A stretch of 64,000 bases of DNA from Fasciola hepatica (Eukaryota; Platyhelminthes; Trematoda; Plagiorchiida; Fasciolidae), in the NCBI GenBank assembly GCA_948099385.1, contig CANUEZ040000020.1, positions 2,131,001-2,195,000 on the forward strand, written 5' to 3'. A model generated the notes under the pieces. The model worked only from the letters and a program-made list of their open reading frames with translations. It ran no database searches and was not told the DNA's origin. This document shows, piece by piece, positions 11,040 to 23,239 of the stretch (position 1 is its first letter; each line of letters starts with the position of its first letter). Made by a program: the position numbers and the translations under genes.

Positions 11040-11912
11040 ACTGTAAATATCCCGCTACTCCAGAAATAAACCCTCCCACGATTTTTCAGGACAATTCAAT
11101 TTAGGCCCCACTCCGAAAATAAGCCCCAGTCAAAGATGCATCCGCCGAAAATGCTCAAGGATGAGACCTCATATCCCTTTACGACCCATTTCTCCGGACT
11201 TCGTAGTAATCAGAACTCAATTTGCCGGTCACCGAATCAGCAAAAATTAATCTTTCACATTCAAACCGTTCAAGGATTAACAAATACTTCACCATGCACT
11301 AACAAAGCTTCACCTTCCATCGAAAACCATGAAAGTAATGTTGAGCTTTGTAGCTACATGATGAATTACTTGTTAATCAAATGCAATCTACTACTACTGA
11401 AATTCATTCCAGGATTATTTGTGGACGGAAGTGAATGAGTATATCGAACGTAAAATGGAGATATGCCAGTGTGAAAAGTTTATCAAGCCTAATTCTCAAA
11501 AAGTCATGAATTTAGTGAAGAATTCATGGAATAAGACTCCCGACAATTGCGTTGCCAATGAACTACGAGAGGAATACTTGGAAAAAAGTGTTCAGTTGAA
11601 GAAAGTTCTGTTGCTAAACGTGGGAGATTGCGGTCAGCGATTCTTCAAGAAATGAAGTCTGAAGTTCGGGGTAGCATAATTTAAGACGGCATCACAGAAG
11701 AGGACGAAATGACTGCATTTGATTAAACACAGAAAACTTTTAGAACTTTTGTTAACATAAACGGGTTTCTTTTTGAAATCACTTCGTTTTGTTCGAGAAG
11801 ACGAGACATTTTTTCGTCTTTCTGGATTTTTATCCGCAAAAATAAGCCCCAGTGCGCATTTTGGATAGAAAATAATAGTGTAAGACTGGTTTCTGTTTTC
11901 GGAGAAGGACGA
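11040..11912 (+). mobile_element. pogo/Tigger-like DNA transposon relic
   Basis: The plus frame 11410-11655 resembles the C-terminal part of a pogo/Tigger (DDE_1) transposase, with KPNSQKVMNLVKNSWNKTPD followed by NCVANELREEY. The same block recurs at 47500-47600 in a longer element. CGAAAATAAGCCCCAGT-like sequence occurs near both ends (11113-11130 and 11834-11852). The right end GTTTCTGTTTTCGGAGAAGG resembles the terminal repeat at 47893. The catalytic core is deleted, leaving a non-autonomous remnant. Confidence 0.6.
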
Positions 11913-12219
11913 TAGTTTATGCTTCATGTCCGTTCATTGTGTTTGCCAGCACCATTTTGTGTAAATATCAGATTGATGGCCATTGAGAAGAGTAAGCAAA
12001 GTGTTAACACCTCGCAGCAGTGCCTCAAATATGAGAACGATTTACCGCATGCATTTAGTCACCATTTTCCCCAGCTCAGAGCTAATACACTAAGAAGCCA
12101 TATCAATTGCATGTTTCGTAACGGTTTCAGCTTCGCTAGTTGACTTGAATGGTAACAATCCGAACATTTATGATTATAGTCAGTTGCAAGTGAATTGGCA
12201 TCTTGTTGGGTCTTTAAAA

Positions 12220-12600
12220 GACATGCTTGCTCATGAGTACGGTGAAACGTGTGTGCCTCATAGTCTCAAAGACCTACTAAAATATTAGGGATAGCAGGCA
12301 ACCAGACTCTGAAATTCGGAGTGTGAAGCACATAAGATCAAAATAATTCAGGTGTGGTAACAAACCGGATGACTGTGTATTACTATCTAACACCAAAGAT
12401 AATCAAAGACACTAACATTTTCCCCAGAATACTCCACCGCTTTCGACTTACTGTGCACTTCGTTTTCTGTTGTTTTCATCCAGGAAAATGAACATAGGAG
12501 AGTTAAATTTAATCTACTAGAATGTACTAACTAAGAGTTAAAAATAAATTTCTTCACGTGAAGTGCTATACGGATTTTCAGATTGCAACATGGGATTCCA
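12220..12600. repeat. Old dispersed repeat, copy 3
   Basis: ATTAGGGATAGCAGGCAACC and the following CTCTGAAATTCGGAGTG align with 10757-10800. The GGTGTGGTAACAAACCGG and TGTGTATTACTATCT blocks align with 290-330. Class unknown. Confidence 0.5.
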
Positions 12601-13410
12601 AAGGTTATTTAGTTGGATATGTTGTTTTCTGTTGATTCTCGCGCTACATGTACACGAGGAGCACGGACACTACATATTAATGATAATATGGACTCAAATG
12701 TATTGCACATATTCTTTACGTAAATGCAAATAATAAACACGTTTTGTGTGAAATTACTTTTCGCGATGCGAACTGAAAAATCTAACCAGCTGTTGTCCAA
12801 CACGGCGGAGTGCCAAGTCAGTAAGGTAATTTATGTATTTTCATCTCCGCATCATGTTCATGAACCGAATGCTGATGTTATTCGGAGGTCACCATCACAA
12901 CTCCGTCTACAGTGTAATCGAAATGTTCTCGCTAACCCAGAGGCGTCTAATGCAATACGCCATCGTTCCCGTTGGGGGTTGAGTACAGCTTGGTTCTCTG
13001 GCTCAGATCACATGACCCTTTAATCCACCGGATCGACGTCCATCTGTGAACGAGACAAGGTGCACGACTGAGATCTGTGCGATTTTTGAATGGGAAGATC
13101 ATGGTTAGACAGGTGGTCACAACGAACAATGGTCGGCCGGAGAGGGTTGTAGACTGTTGAATAATGAGATGCACTTTAACGATACAGAAACCAACCGTTA
13201 CGTGCGGTTTTCGAATTAAACTAGCAATTTTACAAATCAACGCGATAGTTTCTCAAATCCATCTTAAAATGGTATAGATTATGTCTAACACGTAGCACCG
13301 TCGCGCGTACTTCCATTATCCGAGCAATAGGAAATTCTTCACCATCAACGTTCTCAATGTAGCTAAACTGGTTGTACCGCAGAGGTGTGTTCGACTTATG
13401 ATGATGATGC
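12601..13410. other. No gene recognised
   Basis: Short frames only. A minus-strand stretch around 13330-13260 (IARIMEVRATVLRVRHNLYH) resembles one at 40630-40580 (AGFMEVLTNMLHVRHDLSY), so both are probably copies of one unknown repeat. Confidence 0.4.
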
Positions 13411-13552
13411 ACAAATCATTGGAAACCATGGTATCACTGGACGCCTGTTTCATCCTTGTCAGGAACTACCAGCGGTGCACATTCAACGAACCTTAACTGG
13501 GACCGGAACACGAGGTAAACGGTTGTGAGTCGAACACCTTAACCAAAAGCAT
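13411..13552 (-). mobile_element. tRNA-derived SINE with ribozyme module, copy A
   Basis: The minus strand begins with GGTTAAGGTGTTCGACTCAC, then a degraded B-box region, then TTGAATGTGCACCG, a mutated hammerhead core (CTGGTAG for CTGATGA), TTCC..GGAT, GAAACAGGCGTC and CAGTG. It aligns over its length with the plus-strand copies at 14150 and 41165. The mutated core means it cannot be an active ribozyme. Confidence 0.75.
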
Positions 13553-13749
13553 ATCCGAGGTGGCTTTGAACGGTTTATTGAACTTATACACGGCATGATA
13601 TAGCGCCCTTCCGACACTGGCTTTGAATGTTAGAACATTTACCGCACAGCAAGCGACTCCTGTTACGGACGACTTCCTTGTAGGGGCCTAAGTACTCATG
13701 CCCACTGATAGACTTTCTCGGCAAACGATGTCTTCCGAGGCCGATAGTG

Positions 13750-14095
13750 GTTAGAAGGTAGGCTGAGGTGGTCAGTTCACGACATGGCAAAATGATTTGA
13801 AAACCTTGACCAGCGGACTTGGCCAAGTAGGGCGTGTTAGACTTCCGGCTTGAGGTTCACGCGACCCGCCCACCAAATGGTTGAAGACAATACATTTTAT
13901 GGTTAGGTGTCGCGGCCAGTGGTGTGGTTGCATTCGAATTTTTTCTTTATCTTCGTAATTTCCTCTCATTACTTCGATTTTTCTGGATTTTTTTCATCCT
14001 ATGCCTCCGGTTTTCGACGATCCTGGGTGATTGCAATCGAAACCAGAGCCCAGAAGTGCGAGGTTAGTGGCTGAACTGGAACTGAAGTACAACGA
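13750..14095 (+). mobile_element. RTE-type LINE, 3' end fragment
   Basis: MTWQNDLKTLTSGLGQVGRV followed by RLPA is the conserved C-terminal tail also found in the copies at 2240, 25850, 45060 and 55100. The sequence after it, including GAAACCAGAGCCCAGAAGTG, matches the 3' UTR of copy 1 near 2100-2050. It is 5' truncated, the normal outcome of target-primed integration. Confidence 0.75.
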
Positions 14096-14149
14096 AAGCA
14101 TTCTGTTAAAAAAACCTACGGAGGTTGGTTAGCATGTGAGTTAAGAGTC

Positions 14150-14325
14150 AGCCCGGATGGCGTTGCGGTTATGGTGTTCGACTCACTGTCGCTTATCCCG
14201 TGTTCGAGTCTCAGTTGGGGTTTGTTGAATGTGTTCTGCTGATGATTCCCGACAAGGTTTGAACATTCACACTGCATGGCGAGTCTCATTATGTTAAATA
14301 AAATCTCCTACCACTCATATTTCCA
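14150..14325 (+). mobile_element. tRNA-derived SINE with ribozyme module, copy B
   Basis: The head has GGCGTTGCGGTTATGGTGTT (A-box region) and CGTGTTCGAGTCTC (B box). This is followed by CTGCTGATGATTCCCGACAA, then GGTTTGAACATTCACACTGC. The first hammerhead box is intact, but the GAAA box is changed to GAAC. It ends in ATAAAATCTCCTACCA, shared with the 41 kb copy. Confidence 0.8.
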
Positions 14326-14339
14326 TCAAATCTGCACAC

Positions 14340-15250
14340 GATGCTCAGCAGCGCGCCCTACGAGAAGCGTTTGAGTGAGATCCGAGAGTACATTGTTCTA
14401 GCGTTTAAATCCGGACAAGATGGGCGGCATTTCACTCGTGCTATGGGACTTAAGACATAGACAACCAGTAGCTGGATACGTGCAACTGATCAGGATGCTG
14501 ACAAAGCGATCCATGGCGGATTCCGTTAAGGATTGAATACGTAGTATGAGATTGACGAACTGCTACATTGGATCTCTTGCAGTCAAACGATCACGTTAAA
14601 ACAAATGCAACAAACGCTAATGCCCGAATTTGGAAGTGTTTCCGTACATACCATAGGCCGATATTCAGATGCACAGTGATGATGAAGAGAATGTATCCAC
14701 TTCCGGAGACAATGAGTTCATACGAGAATAAACTTAAACGGAACAATCATGTTACCGAAGGAATGAGACGATGCGAATGGGAAAAGAGTGATTTGGATCC
14801 ACGAAACAAATGTTAATCTGTTTTGCAGCCAAACCAGGGGTTGGGCCGTCAAGGAAACTCGCGCATCTCGTATAGTTGTAAACAGCAGAAGGCCAAACTT
14901 TATAGGAGTAGTTGGCACTGTGGGAATGTTGCATTGCACCGTTAAGAAAGGCAACTATACCAGTGAACTGTGCAATAGTGATTTAAAGGCTTACTTGATA
15001 AAATTTGTGTTGAAAATCCTAAGGACTACGTTCCCATATTTGGAAATACCCCGTGCCAATCATACCTGGAGTCGGTGACCAAAGGAAGAAATCACAAAAG
15101 AGTGAACATCCCGAAGCTGTCATCTCATCCACCGACTCTTAACGCAATTGAGGGAATGTGGAGCATATTAATATCGAAATTTGAGAGCGAAATAGCTCCT
15201 CAGTATCAAATCGTGTTAGCAGGCGATCATTGAGAGTAAAAATTAAACTA
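14340..15250 (+). pseudogene. Tc1/mariner-superfamily transposase relic
   Basis: The plus strand reads through with interruptions as a DDE transposase. N-terminal helix-turn-helix stretches include YEKRLSEIREYIVLAFKSGQ and later ITLKQMQQTLMPEFGS. A catalytic-core segment is at 14788-15078 (ETNVNLFCSQTRGWAVKETR). A third block at 15050-15200 contains SYLESVTKGRNHKR and PTLNAIEGMWSILISKFES, where the N-x-I-E Glu is the expected third acidic residue. Several stops and deletions, including one in the first Asp region, make it inactive. It follows SINE copy B directly. It belongs to a different subfamily from the HRR-type relics at 4.3, 22, 53.5 and 58.8 kb. Confidence 0.78.
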
Positions 15251-15531
15251 AGAATGACGGATGAAGTCCTTGGAAGATATTAATGAACGATCAAAATTTT
15301 CGATAACCTCAACTCACTGTCCAAGCATAATCACACGCGTCTAGACAGTACAGAAGTGTCCTGGGATTTCGTAATCCTCGAAAGTACTGTAAGTAACATT
15401 TTTTGCTCTTCACCATTGTTTTGTACTTTTATCACATACCATAGCATACTTCTTTTGATTCCCTATTTATTATACAACAATTCAAGAAGGGGGCTGCGGC
15501 CATTAAAGAGCTTTCAAACGGGAAGGTAACC

Positions 15532-15600
15532 GGCGATGGCGAGAAACGAACCCGGGTCGTTAGTGCCCAGGGTCACGGTGATAACCTTTTGACCACCGCC
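15532..15600 (-). tRNA. tRNA-like sequence (pseudogene or SINE head)
   Basis: The 69 bases can fold with a 7-pair acceptor stem (GGCGGTG with CATCGCC, one G-U pair) and a T arm CGGG-TTCGTTT-CTCG. A B-box-like GGGTTCGTTTC is present. The anticodon arm has a mismatch and the D arm is weak. A functional tRNA is unlikely: it is better read as a tRNA pseudogene or the head of a second SINE family. Confidence 0.45.
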
Positions 15601-16985
15601 GATTGAGGGAAATAGTGGAAAATAGGAAGTGCCATTGGCATACGAACAGCTTATTGACTACTTTTCTAGAGAGAAAGGTTATGAGAAGTTGTGATAATGG
15701 GTGGTATGGTGTTACTAAACTCTGCCTTAGTGTGGTTCTAAGTTAGAAATGTCACTGGAATAGCATCTGAGTTCATATGCACGATATATGTTTCGGACAA
15801 AAATAAAAGTGGTGGGTATGAGGATTACAGTATTTCATCAAATAAATGTTTTCATGCAAGCTGAGATCGGATTATGAGCGCGTGAGCAAGACTGATTACA
15901 TGCGTAGGTAAATGTTTAGTGAACTGCAAATGTTCATGGGAAAATGAGCAGTAAACCAGAAACCGCATCGCTGGGACTTTGAATACCGAATCAGTTGATG
16001 CCACAATATACGTGACGCTGTAATACGACAGATACTATTAGGTTCTTAAATGGTCAGTGTCAGTTGGGACGTTTTTTGAAGGCATATTTTAAATGCATGT
16101 ACGACTGAAAGCGTACGCCTTATTACGCGTATATGGAATTGTGCTAATCAAGTTTTCATTGACTGTGCTCACATTGTGCGAGGAGCAACAGGCGGTTAAC
16201 AAAGAATGATGGGAACGTGACCAAAAAACAAGTACCAGATAACTTATTTTTTGTCAGCCCTCAACCTTGCATTCCAGTGCCCCGATTCTGGTTGCTTCTT
16301 TGCATTCTCATCTCTTTGAGAGTGAAATAAATCGAAGTACAATGCGTTAGTATACGGTGAAACTTGCCAGCGACTCTCAGTAAGAGCCACTTTGAAGCAT
16401 GATTGCATGTTGACTAATCTTTTTCCAATTATTAAACAGAAAGTGGGGTTTCTCAACATGTCCATACATCTAAGTTTTTATGTTAAGGTATGTGGTACTT
16501 CAGCCTAAATCTGGCAGGAACAATCGGAAAGCTACTTGGGTGACCTAAACGTCCATCCAAAATATGGTGAAGAATACTGGTTAGTTATCGTTGTGCATCT
16601 TCATCATGTATTGTATTGAGAACTTCAGCAACCCAACAAACTCACATTTCAACCAAAAGGAGAGAAACTGATCATTGCCAGTTTGAAATAAGCGTAAAAA
16701 ATAGATACCGGAGACAAAAATACCGATTCAGCCACTGAGGTTTATACGAAGGTCCTATGTGACTTTCATCTTGTTAACCAGAACACGTGCTAAACAGACC
16801 ACTGTGGAGTTGCGAAAGACATTTATGCAAGAGGGAATGAGTCCAAGTCCAGAGCGTGTGGAGGGATGGGGGCAAGTCATGGTACAGGAAATGGGCGGGG
16901 TACGCAATAGCCTTCGAGGCAGATTTATTCACAGGCTATAATGCGCGAATCGCAAAATTTGGAGATAAGAGTCTATGGGGGTCGA
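15601..16985. other. No gene recognised
   Basis: Intronic sequence of the minus-strand gene. Only short frames without motifs (for example 16465-16244 minus). No clear repeat was found. Confidence 0.45.
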
Positions 16986-16989
16986 AGAA

Positions 16990-17345
16990 ATACGATTGAT
17001 AACGGTCAGCTGTTTTGTTTCGTCTCACTAGCTCTAGTGAAAACTCAGATCGGCCTCAGAATCATTTCCGTTTATTAGCACAAAACAAACGATACATAAG
17101 TTTCGCTCACATTCACCCACTCGTTGCGCACAATGCATTGGCCCGACTGGTGTGGATGACCGCAACTTGAGGCTTGAACAACGCTGACAAGATTCATCTC
17201 TCATCTATCGATCCACTCCAGTGATCGGCTATCTTGTCACCGGAGTTTCCGTTGTCTCAAGCCTTAAGCTTGGCGCCGCACTAGTGCTGACTACCAACAT
17301 GACTTGGCTGTCCGCCAAAGATGGGCTGAAATATACCATCACAGC
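16990..17345. repeat. Dispersed repeat, pair with 53000-53330
   Basis: A 0.33 kb block recurs in direct orientation: GCACAATGCATTGG, CGACTGG.GTGG, TTGAGGCTT, GCTGACAAGATT, CTATCGATCCACTCCA, TCAAGCCTT and GACTTGGC.GTCC all occur in order in both. It is non-coding with no tRNA head recognised. It may be an unclassified SINE or the end of a larger element. Confidence 0.7.
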
Positions 17346-17385
17346 ACCAAAATGCCTTAGCCTACGAATTTGAAGGGCAGTTTAC

Positions 17386-18420
17386 TTAGTTTTCGACGCA
17401 ATCAAGAATATGGGAAGACCACCATAGATTGGTGCTGATTTTAACGCCTAGGTAATCGGTCGAGTCAGCTCTAGAAATGGTCATTGTTGATGATGATTTG
17501 CTCATTGGAGCAAGAGGAACGATCAGAGAAAGTACACTCAGAACATTTGGAGGTGTTGAGATGTAGTCCAGAATAAGAAGAAAAAAATTCTGAATGTTGT
17601 ATACGTTCTCGGAAAAAAAGATAAGGTCTGGTTGGTTGGGCATAGATTGGCAGAGCACACCAGCGGCGTACTTAAAATTCGTGCATGTGGTGCAGCGGTC
17701 AAGTCGCTGAAGTATGTGGTGAAGGGATAGGGGGAGAGGACGGAAAAGTAGTCTTTCAACCATGAAAGTAAAGAAATGGGACAGCCAAAAGACTCCAGCT
17801 TTCGAAGAGGTAAAGAACGGAGAACCAAATCAAAAACGGAAGAACAGTGGAAGAAAATTCAACGAGCGGATTTCATGGGATTGTTCAAGCTCTTTAAAAT
17901 GAAATGGAAGACTGAAACAACTGCATCCGGAGGGCATCTATTGGGTCTTTAGGCAAACTGATAGGATTCACGAGGAACAATAAAAGAGGAACGCAATCAG
18001 CTAAGGAAAGCGTACTCGGTCAACTTGAGCGCAGAAGAAGTGATGGTGTTGGCATGAGAGCGTTTTGACAAAGTGTTGGAAGTAGAATTACTGGGAATAT
18101 GTACAACTGTTACGGGTTTCTCGGAGGCAGGAATAGCACTAGCACCAACAAGTTTATTGATGGGGGAAGTCATAATTCTAGGTTGTGGACTTGCTCCAAA
18201 TTTGAGAACAGTGGAGGGTAAGCAGTCTGAACCCACAAAGGAGGCTGATTTTAATGTTTGACCAAACTTGAAGACTTCTGAGGAAACAGAAGGAAAACAG
18301 GGTGGTAGGGTATCCAAAGAAAAGTGAATAAACGCGGCTTTCAGACTGTCGGCATCTATATGGTAGTTTTTTGACCGGGGCCGTTGTTTACATAGAAGCC
18401 AGAATCCGTGTCAGAGAAGT
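17386..18420 (-). mobile_element. CR1/Jockey-type LINE reverse transcriptase relic
   Basis: Minus-strand fragments in family order are: GSDCLPSTVLKFGA (RT start, usual GPDGLPxxVLK) near 18230; VLRSLPLRKLESFGCPISLL then SWLKDYFS near 17780; a decayed palm region; and DYLGVKISTNLWWSSHI near 17440-17395. Many stops and frameshifts occur. The motifs differ from the RTE copies, so this is a separate family. Confidence 0.68.
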
Positions 18421-20170
18421 TTGTTAGCGATACAGGAGAACTGGTGAGAAAATGTCGTACTCAATCGTATCTCTTGTTCGATCAGGATGAAGTGTCGTTT
18501 CACGGAGGCCTAGTAGTGTAGTTTATAGGCGTGTTCTTTTTGCCTTTTCAGAGAACTCAGAAATAGAGAAGTTATTCTGCTATTGTTGAAAAACAGTTTC
18601 CGTTGGACAACACAAATCAATTACCGCACCGAGTGTATTCATAAATAAGTCCAGTGGGCAAAGAGAGGAATCGGAAGAAAACCACGGAGAAATAACGGAG
18701 AGGGATCTTTGAAGAAGGCTAATGTTAGTGATTACCAAATATCTGTGGGTGACCTTTATTTATTTGTCCTAACGAGTGAAGTTATCTAGGAGGGCGAGCT
18801 CGTCTTCAATACTTTCACCTTACCAAGACTTTCGATACAGTTCACATAGGTGTTCGCGTTAATCCGAGAGTTCGGAAACATCTTTACAAAAAGAGAATGA
18901 ATTTTAGCGCTGACCAATGCGGGAACAGTCATCATCCTTGGCGTTGTGCGACTAAGGTTAGTTTGCCAACCGGCTCGCTTGCGTTTCCCAGTCCAACTTG
19001 TCTTCCACCAGCTTTCACAAGAATGAGTTGTGGATGGTGAGGCAGAACATACTGTCTCTTATCCGAGTGAAAATATCTTTCAAGTAGCAGGTTCTGGGTA
19101 GTGTTGATAATAAGACTGATTCCAAAGTGATATTGACCATGTTCGCAACAGAATGCAGCGCAGCCAGTCCTGGGGTGCGCTAGACACATCTCCCGTTAGT
19201 TCAGCTACGTTGGTCACGAAGAAAATTTACATCATTGATCCGCTAGTCAAGGTGCGCGCAACAGTACTACGTGAGTCGGCTGGGCCTTCAAATTGGGCCG
19301 TGTTGTTCACTGGAATATCATTTCGCACCTTCTTCCACGGATTTTGCTCTTCGGATTTCCGTTGAAATCATTGAACATAACACGATGTTGTCCCACAGAA
19401 GTCCCTTGTTAAGTCGTTCTGAAGTTTCCGCAAGATGGTTGTGATGACCGAGTTGCCCGAAATGAAATCAGAAGACACCTCAGCTAGCACTGAAATGTAT
19501 TGTTCCTTTAGCACGTAAAATACCGCATTTCTATAGGCATGAAATACGTGACGGAATGCATATACACACACGTATTGATCCATGAGCAATATGATTGGTG
19601 AACACAAACTTGCCAGGCATTGTCACGTGATATGGAAGCAGGCCATGCGCGCGAGACATGCTTATTGCGATAGTCAATATCCATGGTTGGACTAAGATGA
19701 GTCATACGTGCGTGGTACATTCCGTATGTGGAAATGCATGGATGCTGATTCGAATGTACATTTAACAAATGAGCTCCGATTGAGCCAAGTGAGTTTTCTC
19801 TAATTGCAAATAAATAGGACAGGATCATCAAAATAATATCAAATAATTCAGAAAATAAGTGCCTAATAAGTTCAGTCAGATCCTGAAAATGCGGAAAGGG
19901 GCATTAAAAAAAACCTTGCGGTTTGGTAGGTTGGGGTTAGACGATGACCTTCTGGAAAATCTCATTCATTTGCTATCAAGCAATGTACGCTTATTGTCAG
20001 GGCAAATATTTGATCTCCAAAGTTATAAAAAAGTACAAAAAAGCTGAATTTACCATACTGCGAGTGTCTAGCTGAACAAAGATATAGCGGATGCAATTAT
20101 ACACGCAAATAACTTTCGCGCTTTACGAGTCAGTCAACCCATGAGGCTTCACAGTCGCTGCGGTTAAGTT
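18421..20170. other. No gene recognised
   Basis: Long intron sequence. Frames at 18932-19189 (minus) and 19153-19365 (plus) show no motif I recognise. Confidence 0.45.
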
Positions 20171-20179
20171 ATCACTTAC

Positions 20180-21640
20180 GTGAAGACAAGATGGAGCAGG
20201 AAAGTCGAGTTGGTTCAAGAATACTCGAGCAAAACGAAAAGTAGCCTTGTCTTCGTACACCGGCCATATGTTTCGAGTGGGTTTCGACTAATACGCGTTA
20301 GTAACATTTACCTAACGCCAAATATAACTACATCCGACCTCAGAGCAATTTCTAATCTCCTACCAACTTCATTTATCTCGGACATACGGGACTCAGTGTA
20401 TATTTGTTGTGGACTCCAACCGATTTGGCGCAGATTTTCATATGACACTTGGTTTGACAAATTTAGTACAATTCCCCATCAAAAATGACACTCGCATAGA
20501 TTTTGTTTTCACAAACAAAATAGGGTTATTTTTGGTCCAACTGCGTTCGCCATTAGGCACTTATGCTCACTGCATTCCAAAAGTTTCCCCAACTTCCTAT
20601 AACAAGAAGAACCGACGTACGTTATTAAGTCGAACATGCAGAACTGTCAAAGCAGTTTCCTGAAAACCTAGCACATTTACGAATAGTAGTGAACACCGAC
20701 TTTACCGTATTATACAGTCCCTCAGTGTTTCGCGAGAATCTTATTAACTGTCTTAGGTTTTTTTCTCTTCTTTACTTAGCAGCTACGTAGAAAGACAAAT
20801 AAGCATGCAGAAGCAGTCAAAGATCTGATGTAAAGTGCACAACTAAGCTGATAGAATCGGAAATCAAGTGCCTAAATAGGCTACATGTAGATACAATCCC
20901 GGGAAATTCCAACTGACAGGACACGTGGCGCGCTATATAAAGGCTTTGTGTTAATAATTCCAGGATCTGGGGTCGTTAAGTTGACATTGGAAAACTGAAC
21001 AAGGATTTTGGCTTTTCGCCTTCAGATGTCTGTAGCAGAATAACTGAGCCTCCTCAAATCGTGCCCATGGCTGGTTGGAAGCAACTGAGGACGATGAAGA
21101 CCAGAAAGGTCTCAGGCTCCGATGGTTTATTTTCCGTTGCTCTAAAGTGTGATCTAATGCCCTGTCGGGTCCCCAGATATACATTTTCAATTGTTGTCTG
21201 AAAAGTGGTAAGATTTCTAACATAGAGACCTGCAAAGATAACGTGAGAGTGCTGTGGAAGATATCCGTCAATGTGCATATAGATCGTCCCGATCCACCCT
21301 TGATAATGTGGCATACTTACTGAACTCTGTTGCGGGTGTTTTGGATAAGAAATGTAAAATGGTTTGGATGCTATTCCTTGACTACAAGAATGCTTCCCTC
21401 AGTCTCAATAGATGAGTGATGCTGTATCTATTAGCGGAATCAGGAGTCGATCAAAGATTATACAGACCGGTTCGTAACTATTTCGTTCACCGGACTCAGC
21501 TTACGTCCTTTGATGGAATGATATCCTCTCCACTACTTGCTAGTGACGATACCTTACAGGGCACTATCTTTTTATCCTACTTCTTTTCCTTGTGCGTAAA
21601 ACAAATACCTATTCCATCCTAATTTATTTCATGTAAATAT
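20180..21640 (+). mobile_element. CR1/Jockey-type LINE, endonuclease end plus RT relic
   Basis: On the plus strand, 20440-20570 reads LGLTNLVQFPIKNDTRIDFV then FTNKIGLF, the end of an apurinic endonuclease domain. The segment 21060-21160 holds KTRKVSGSDGLFSVALK (RT start). The segment 21255-21590 holds QCAYRSSRSTLDNVAYLLNS, WMLFLDYKNASLSLNR and a region equivalent to the step before the YADD box. Frameshifts and a large internal loss make it non-functional. It could be the same family as 17386-18420. Confidence 0.65.
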
Positions 21641-22029
21641 GCAGGCGACATTGTCTTTGGATGTGAGCATTCTAGACCAAAGATCACTCCATAATTCAAA
21701 GCAGAGAAGAAAACATTGTGAACCGGTCCTCACTCCGTCCTAAAAATTCGAATTGCATCTAAATGTTACGCTTTATCATTTTATTAATTATCTATCGGAT
21801 AAAATGAAAACAATATTGTCAGACACCCTCTCTTTTCTGTACACAAAGAACGTATATCCTCATCGTCCATGATCAAATACCCTGGAATTCTACTTACCTA
21901 TAATTTCTGGTAGTCTATGCACGTTATTGAGGTATTTGGCAGTGTTAGAAAGTTGTTGTTGTTCTCTCTCAGGCTACGTATGCTGTCTCTACCTCATAAT
22001 TGCATCTTAAGATTTGTGAGCGCTTGTGT

Positions 22030-22760
22030 GACATTTATAATGTAGCATCCCGAGGGTCAAAATGCATGCAATGATGTTCAGATTCGTCCCTTTATTTGAC
22101 GGTAAGGTTTTGATACATGGTTTTCCTTTAACAGATCGTTCGATCGAGCGGGAGCACCAAATGTTGTGATTGGTTTTGTCAATGTAAAGTCACAGCATAG
22201 AACTTCCTTGGGCTTGTAAACATTCTGCACACTGGGCACGTTTTGTCTTGACATCAATGCTGTTGTGCTCAGTAGATTGGATTGTAAATTTTTTTGTGCT
22301 GTAGCCATGGTTACCAAGGCGTCGATCAATAGAGGTCGCGCTGTTGGTCAGTTTGGAAATTTCACACCAAAATATTGTTTTAATTCGAGTGAGAGTTATC
22401 GAAGGATTCTCGTCCTCCATGTTGCATAGCTCGGAGATAACATCACTTGAAAATTTCGTTTTCTTTAGGTCTCGTTTTAGCCCAGTTTCTTGAGCTCTCT
22501 ACATGTTTCTATGTTTAATTCGAGATGTTGAGATATCATCCTCAAATCATCACCGGTCCTGGAACATTGTGGAATGCACCTGCTACCTTCATTGTTGACA
22601 GTTTTTCTTCTGCTCATAGGACTTTTGTTCTTTGGTTTCAAGTCGAATATTTCTATCTCCTCCGTCACTTCTCCAACAGATATCTTCGTTCTGACATGTT
22701 CGTTTTTACGAATGATACGGTTACCGATTCGCACGCCATTGTGCTAGATTGAAACGGGCC
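22030..22760 (-). pseudogene. Tc1/IS630-like transposase N-terminal relic (element III)
   Basis: Minus-strand blocks: DDLRMISQHLELNIETCREL (helix-turn-helix-like, near 22560), ITLTRIKTIFW, and SIDRRLGNHGYSTKKFTIQS (near 22330-22260). The last is nearly identical to ATTIDRRLGNHGYSTENLQS at 53640-53700 on the plus strand. The following region also aligns (FTLTKPI.TFGAP, LLKEN.VSKPY). Frames are broken and the catalytic half is missing. A cluster of 21-base units at 23155-23235 lies on its 5' side in the orientation expected for the left end of the element. Confidence 0.65.
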
Positions 22761-23154
22761 GGACGATCAAGCGCAGCCCAAAAGCAACGGTTAGTTGCCA
22801 CCCCCGCATGCGTCATTGGGTGTGTTACTTACATCCTGTCACCTGATTAAGGCATTTGTGCACATCAAGCCCACTTGATCACCCCGTAACCCGAGTAAAT
22901 AAGACCACGTGTCTGGGCCTTACCGACATTGAAAAGTGACAACCACATGCCATACCAATTGAATGTTTCTGTACTCGTATGCAGTGCCTTTGGTTCTACA
23001 GTCTTCTTAGACTTTAAATGCAATCATATTGTCGTTGCCCCGACACTCCTTCTTGCACCACTTTCCGGAATTTAGATCCCTACCAAAACATCTGCTTAGA
23101 TGTGTGAGTCAAAATATCCGCTGTTTTACTGTTTTAACAAGGTGTGGAATGGTC

Positions 23155-23235
23155 ATCCCAGAAGATGCTGATAAATGGCTCTTAAACTGTGGAGGAAGGC
23201 TCTTAAACTGCGGCTTTTGGCTCTTAGACTACTGA
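23155..23235. repeat. 21-base tandem repeat units (element III left end)
   Basis: Three units occur: TGGCTCTTAAACTGTGGAGGA, AGGCTCTTAAACTGCGGCTTT and TGGCTCTTAGACTACTGAAAG, given here without joining. They correspond to a period of seven codons on either strand. Related units occur at 1925-2005, 5030-5150, 32835-32900, 52375-52470, 54415-54445 and 59490-59595. Confidence 0.75.
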
Positions 23236-23239
23236 AAGT

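Noticed and set aside
14140..14325. The tRNA-like head at 14.15 kb and 41.17 kb as functional tRNA genes
   Set aside because: Both are followed by the same ribozyme module and tail and lack a proper cloverleaf, so they are SINE copies.
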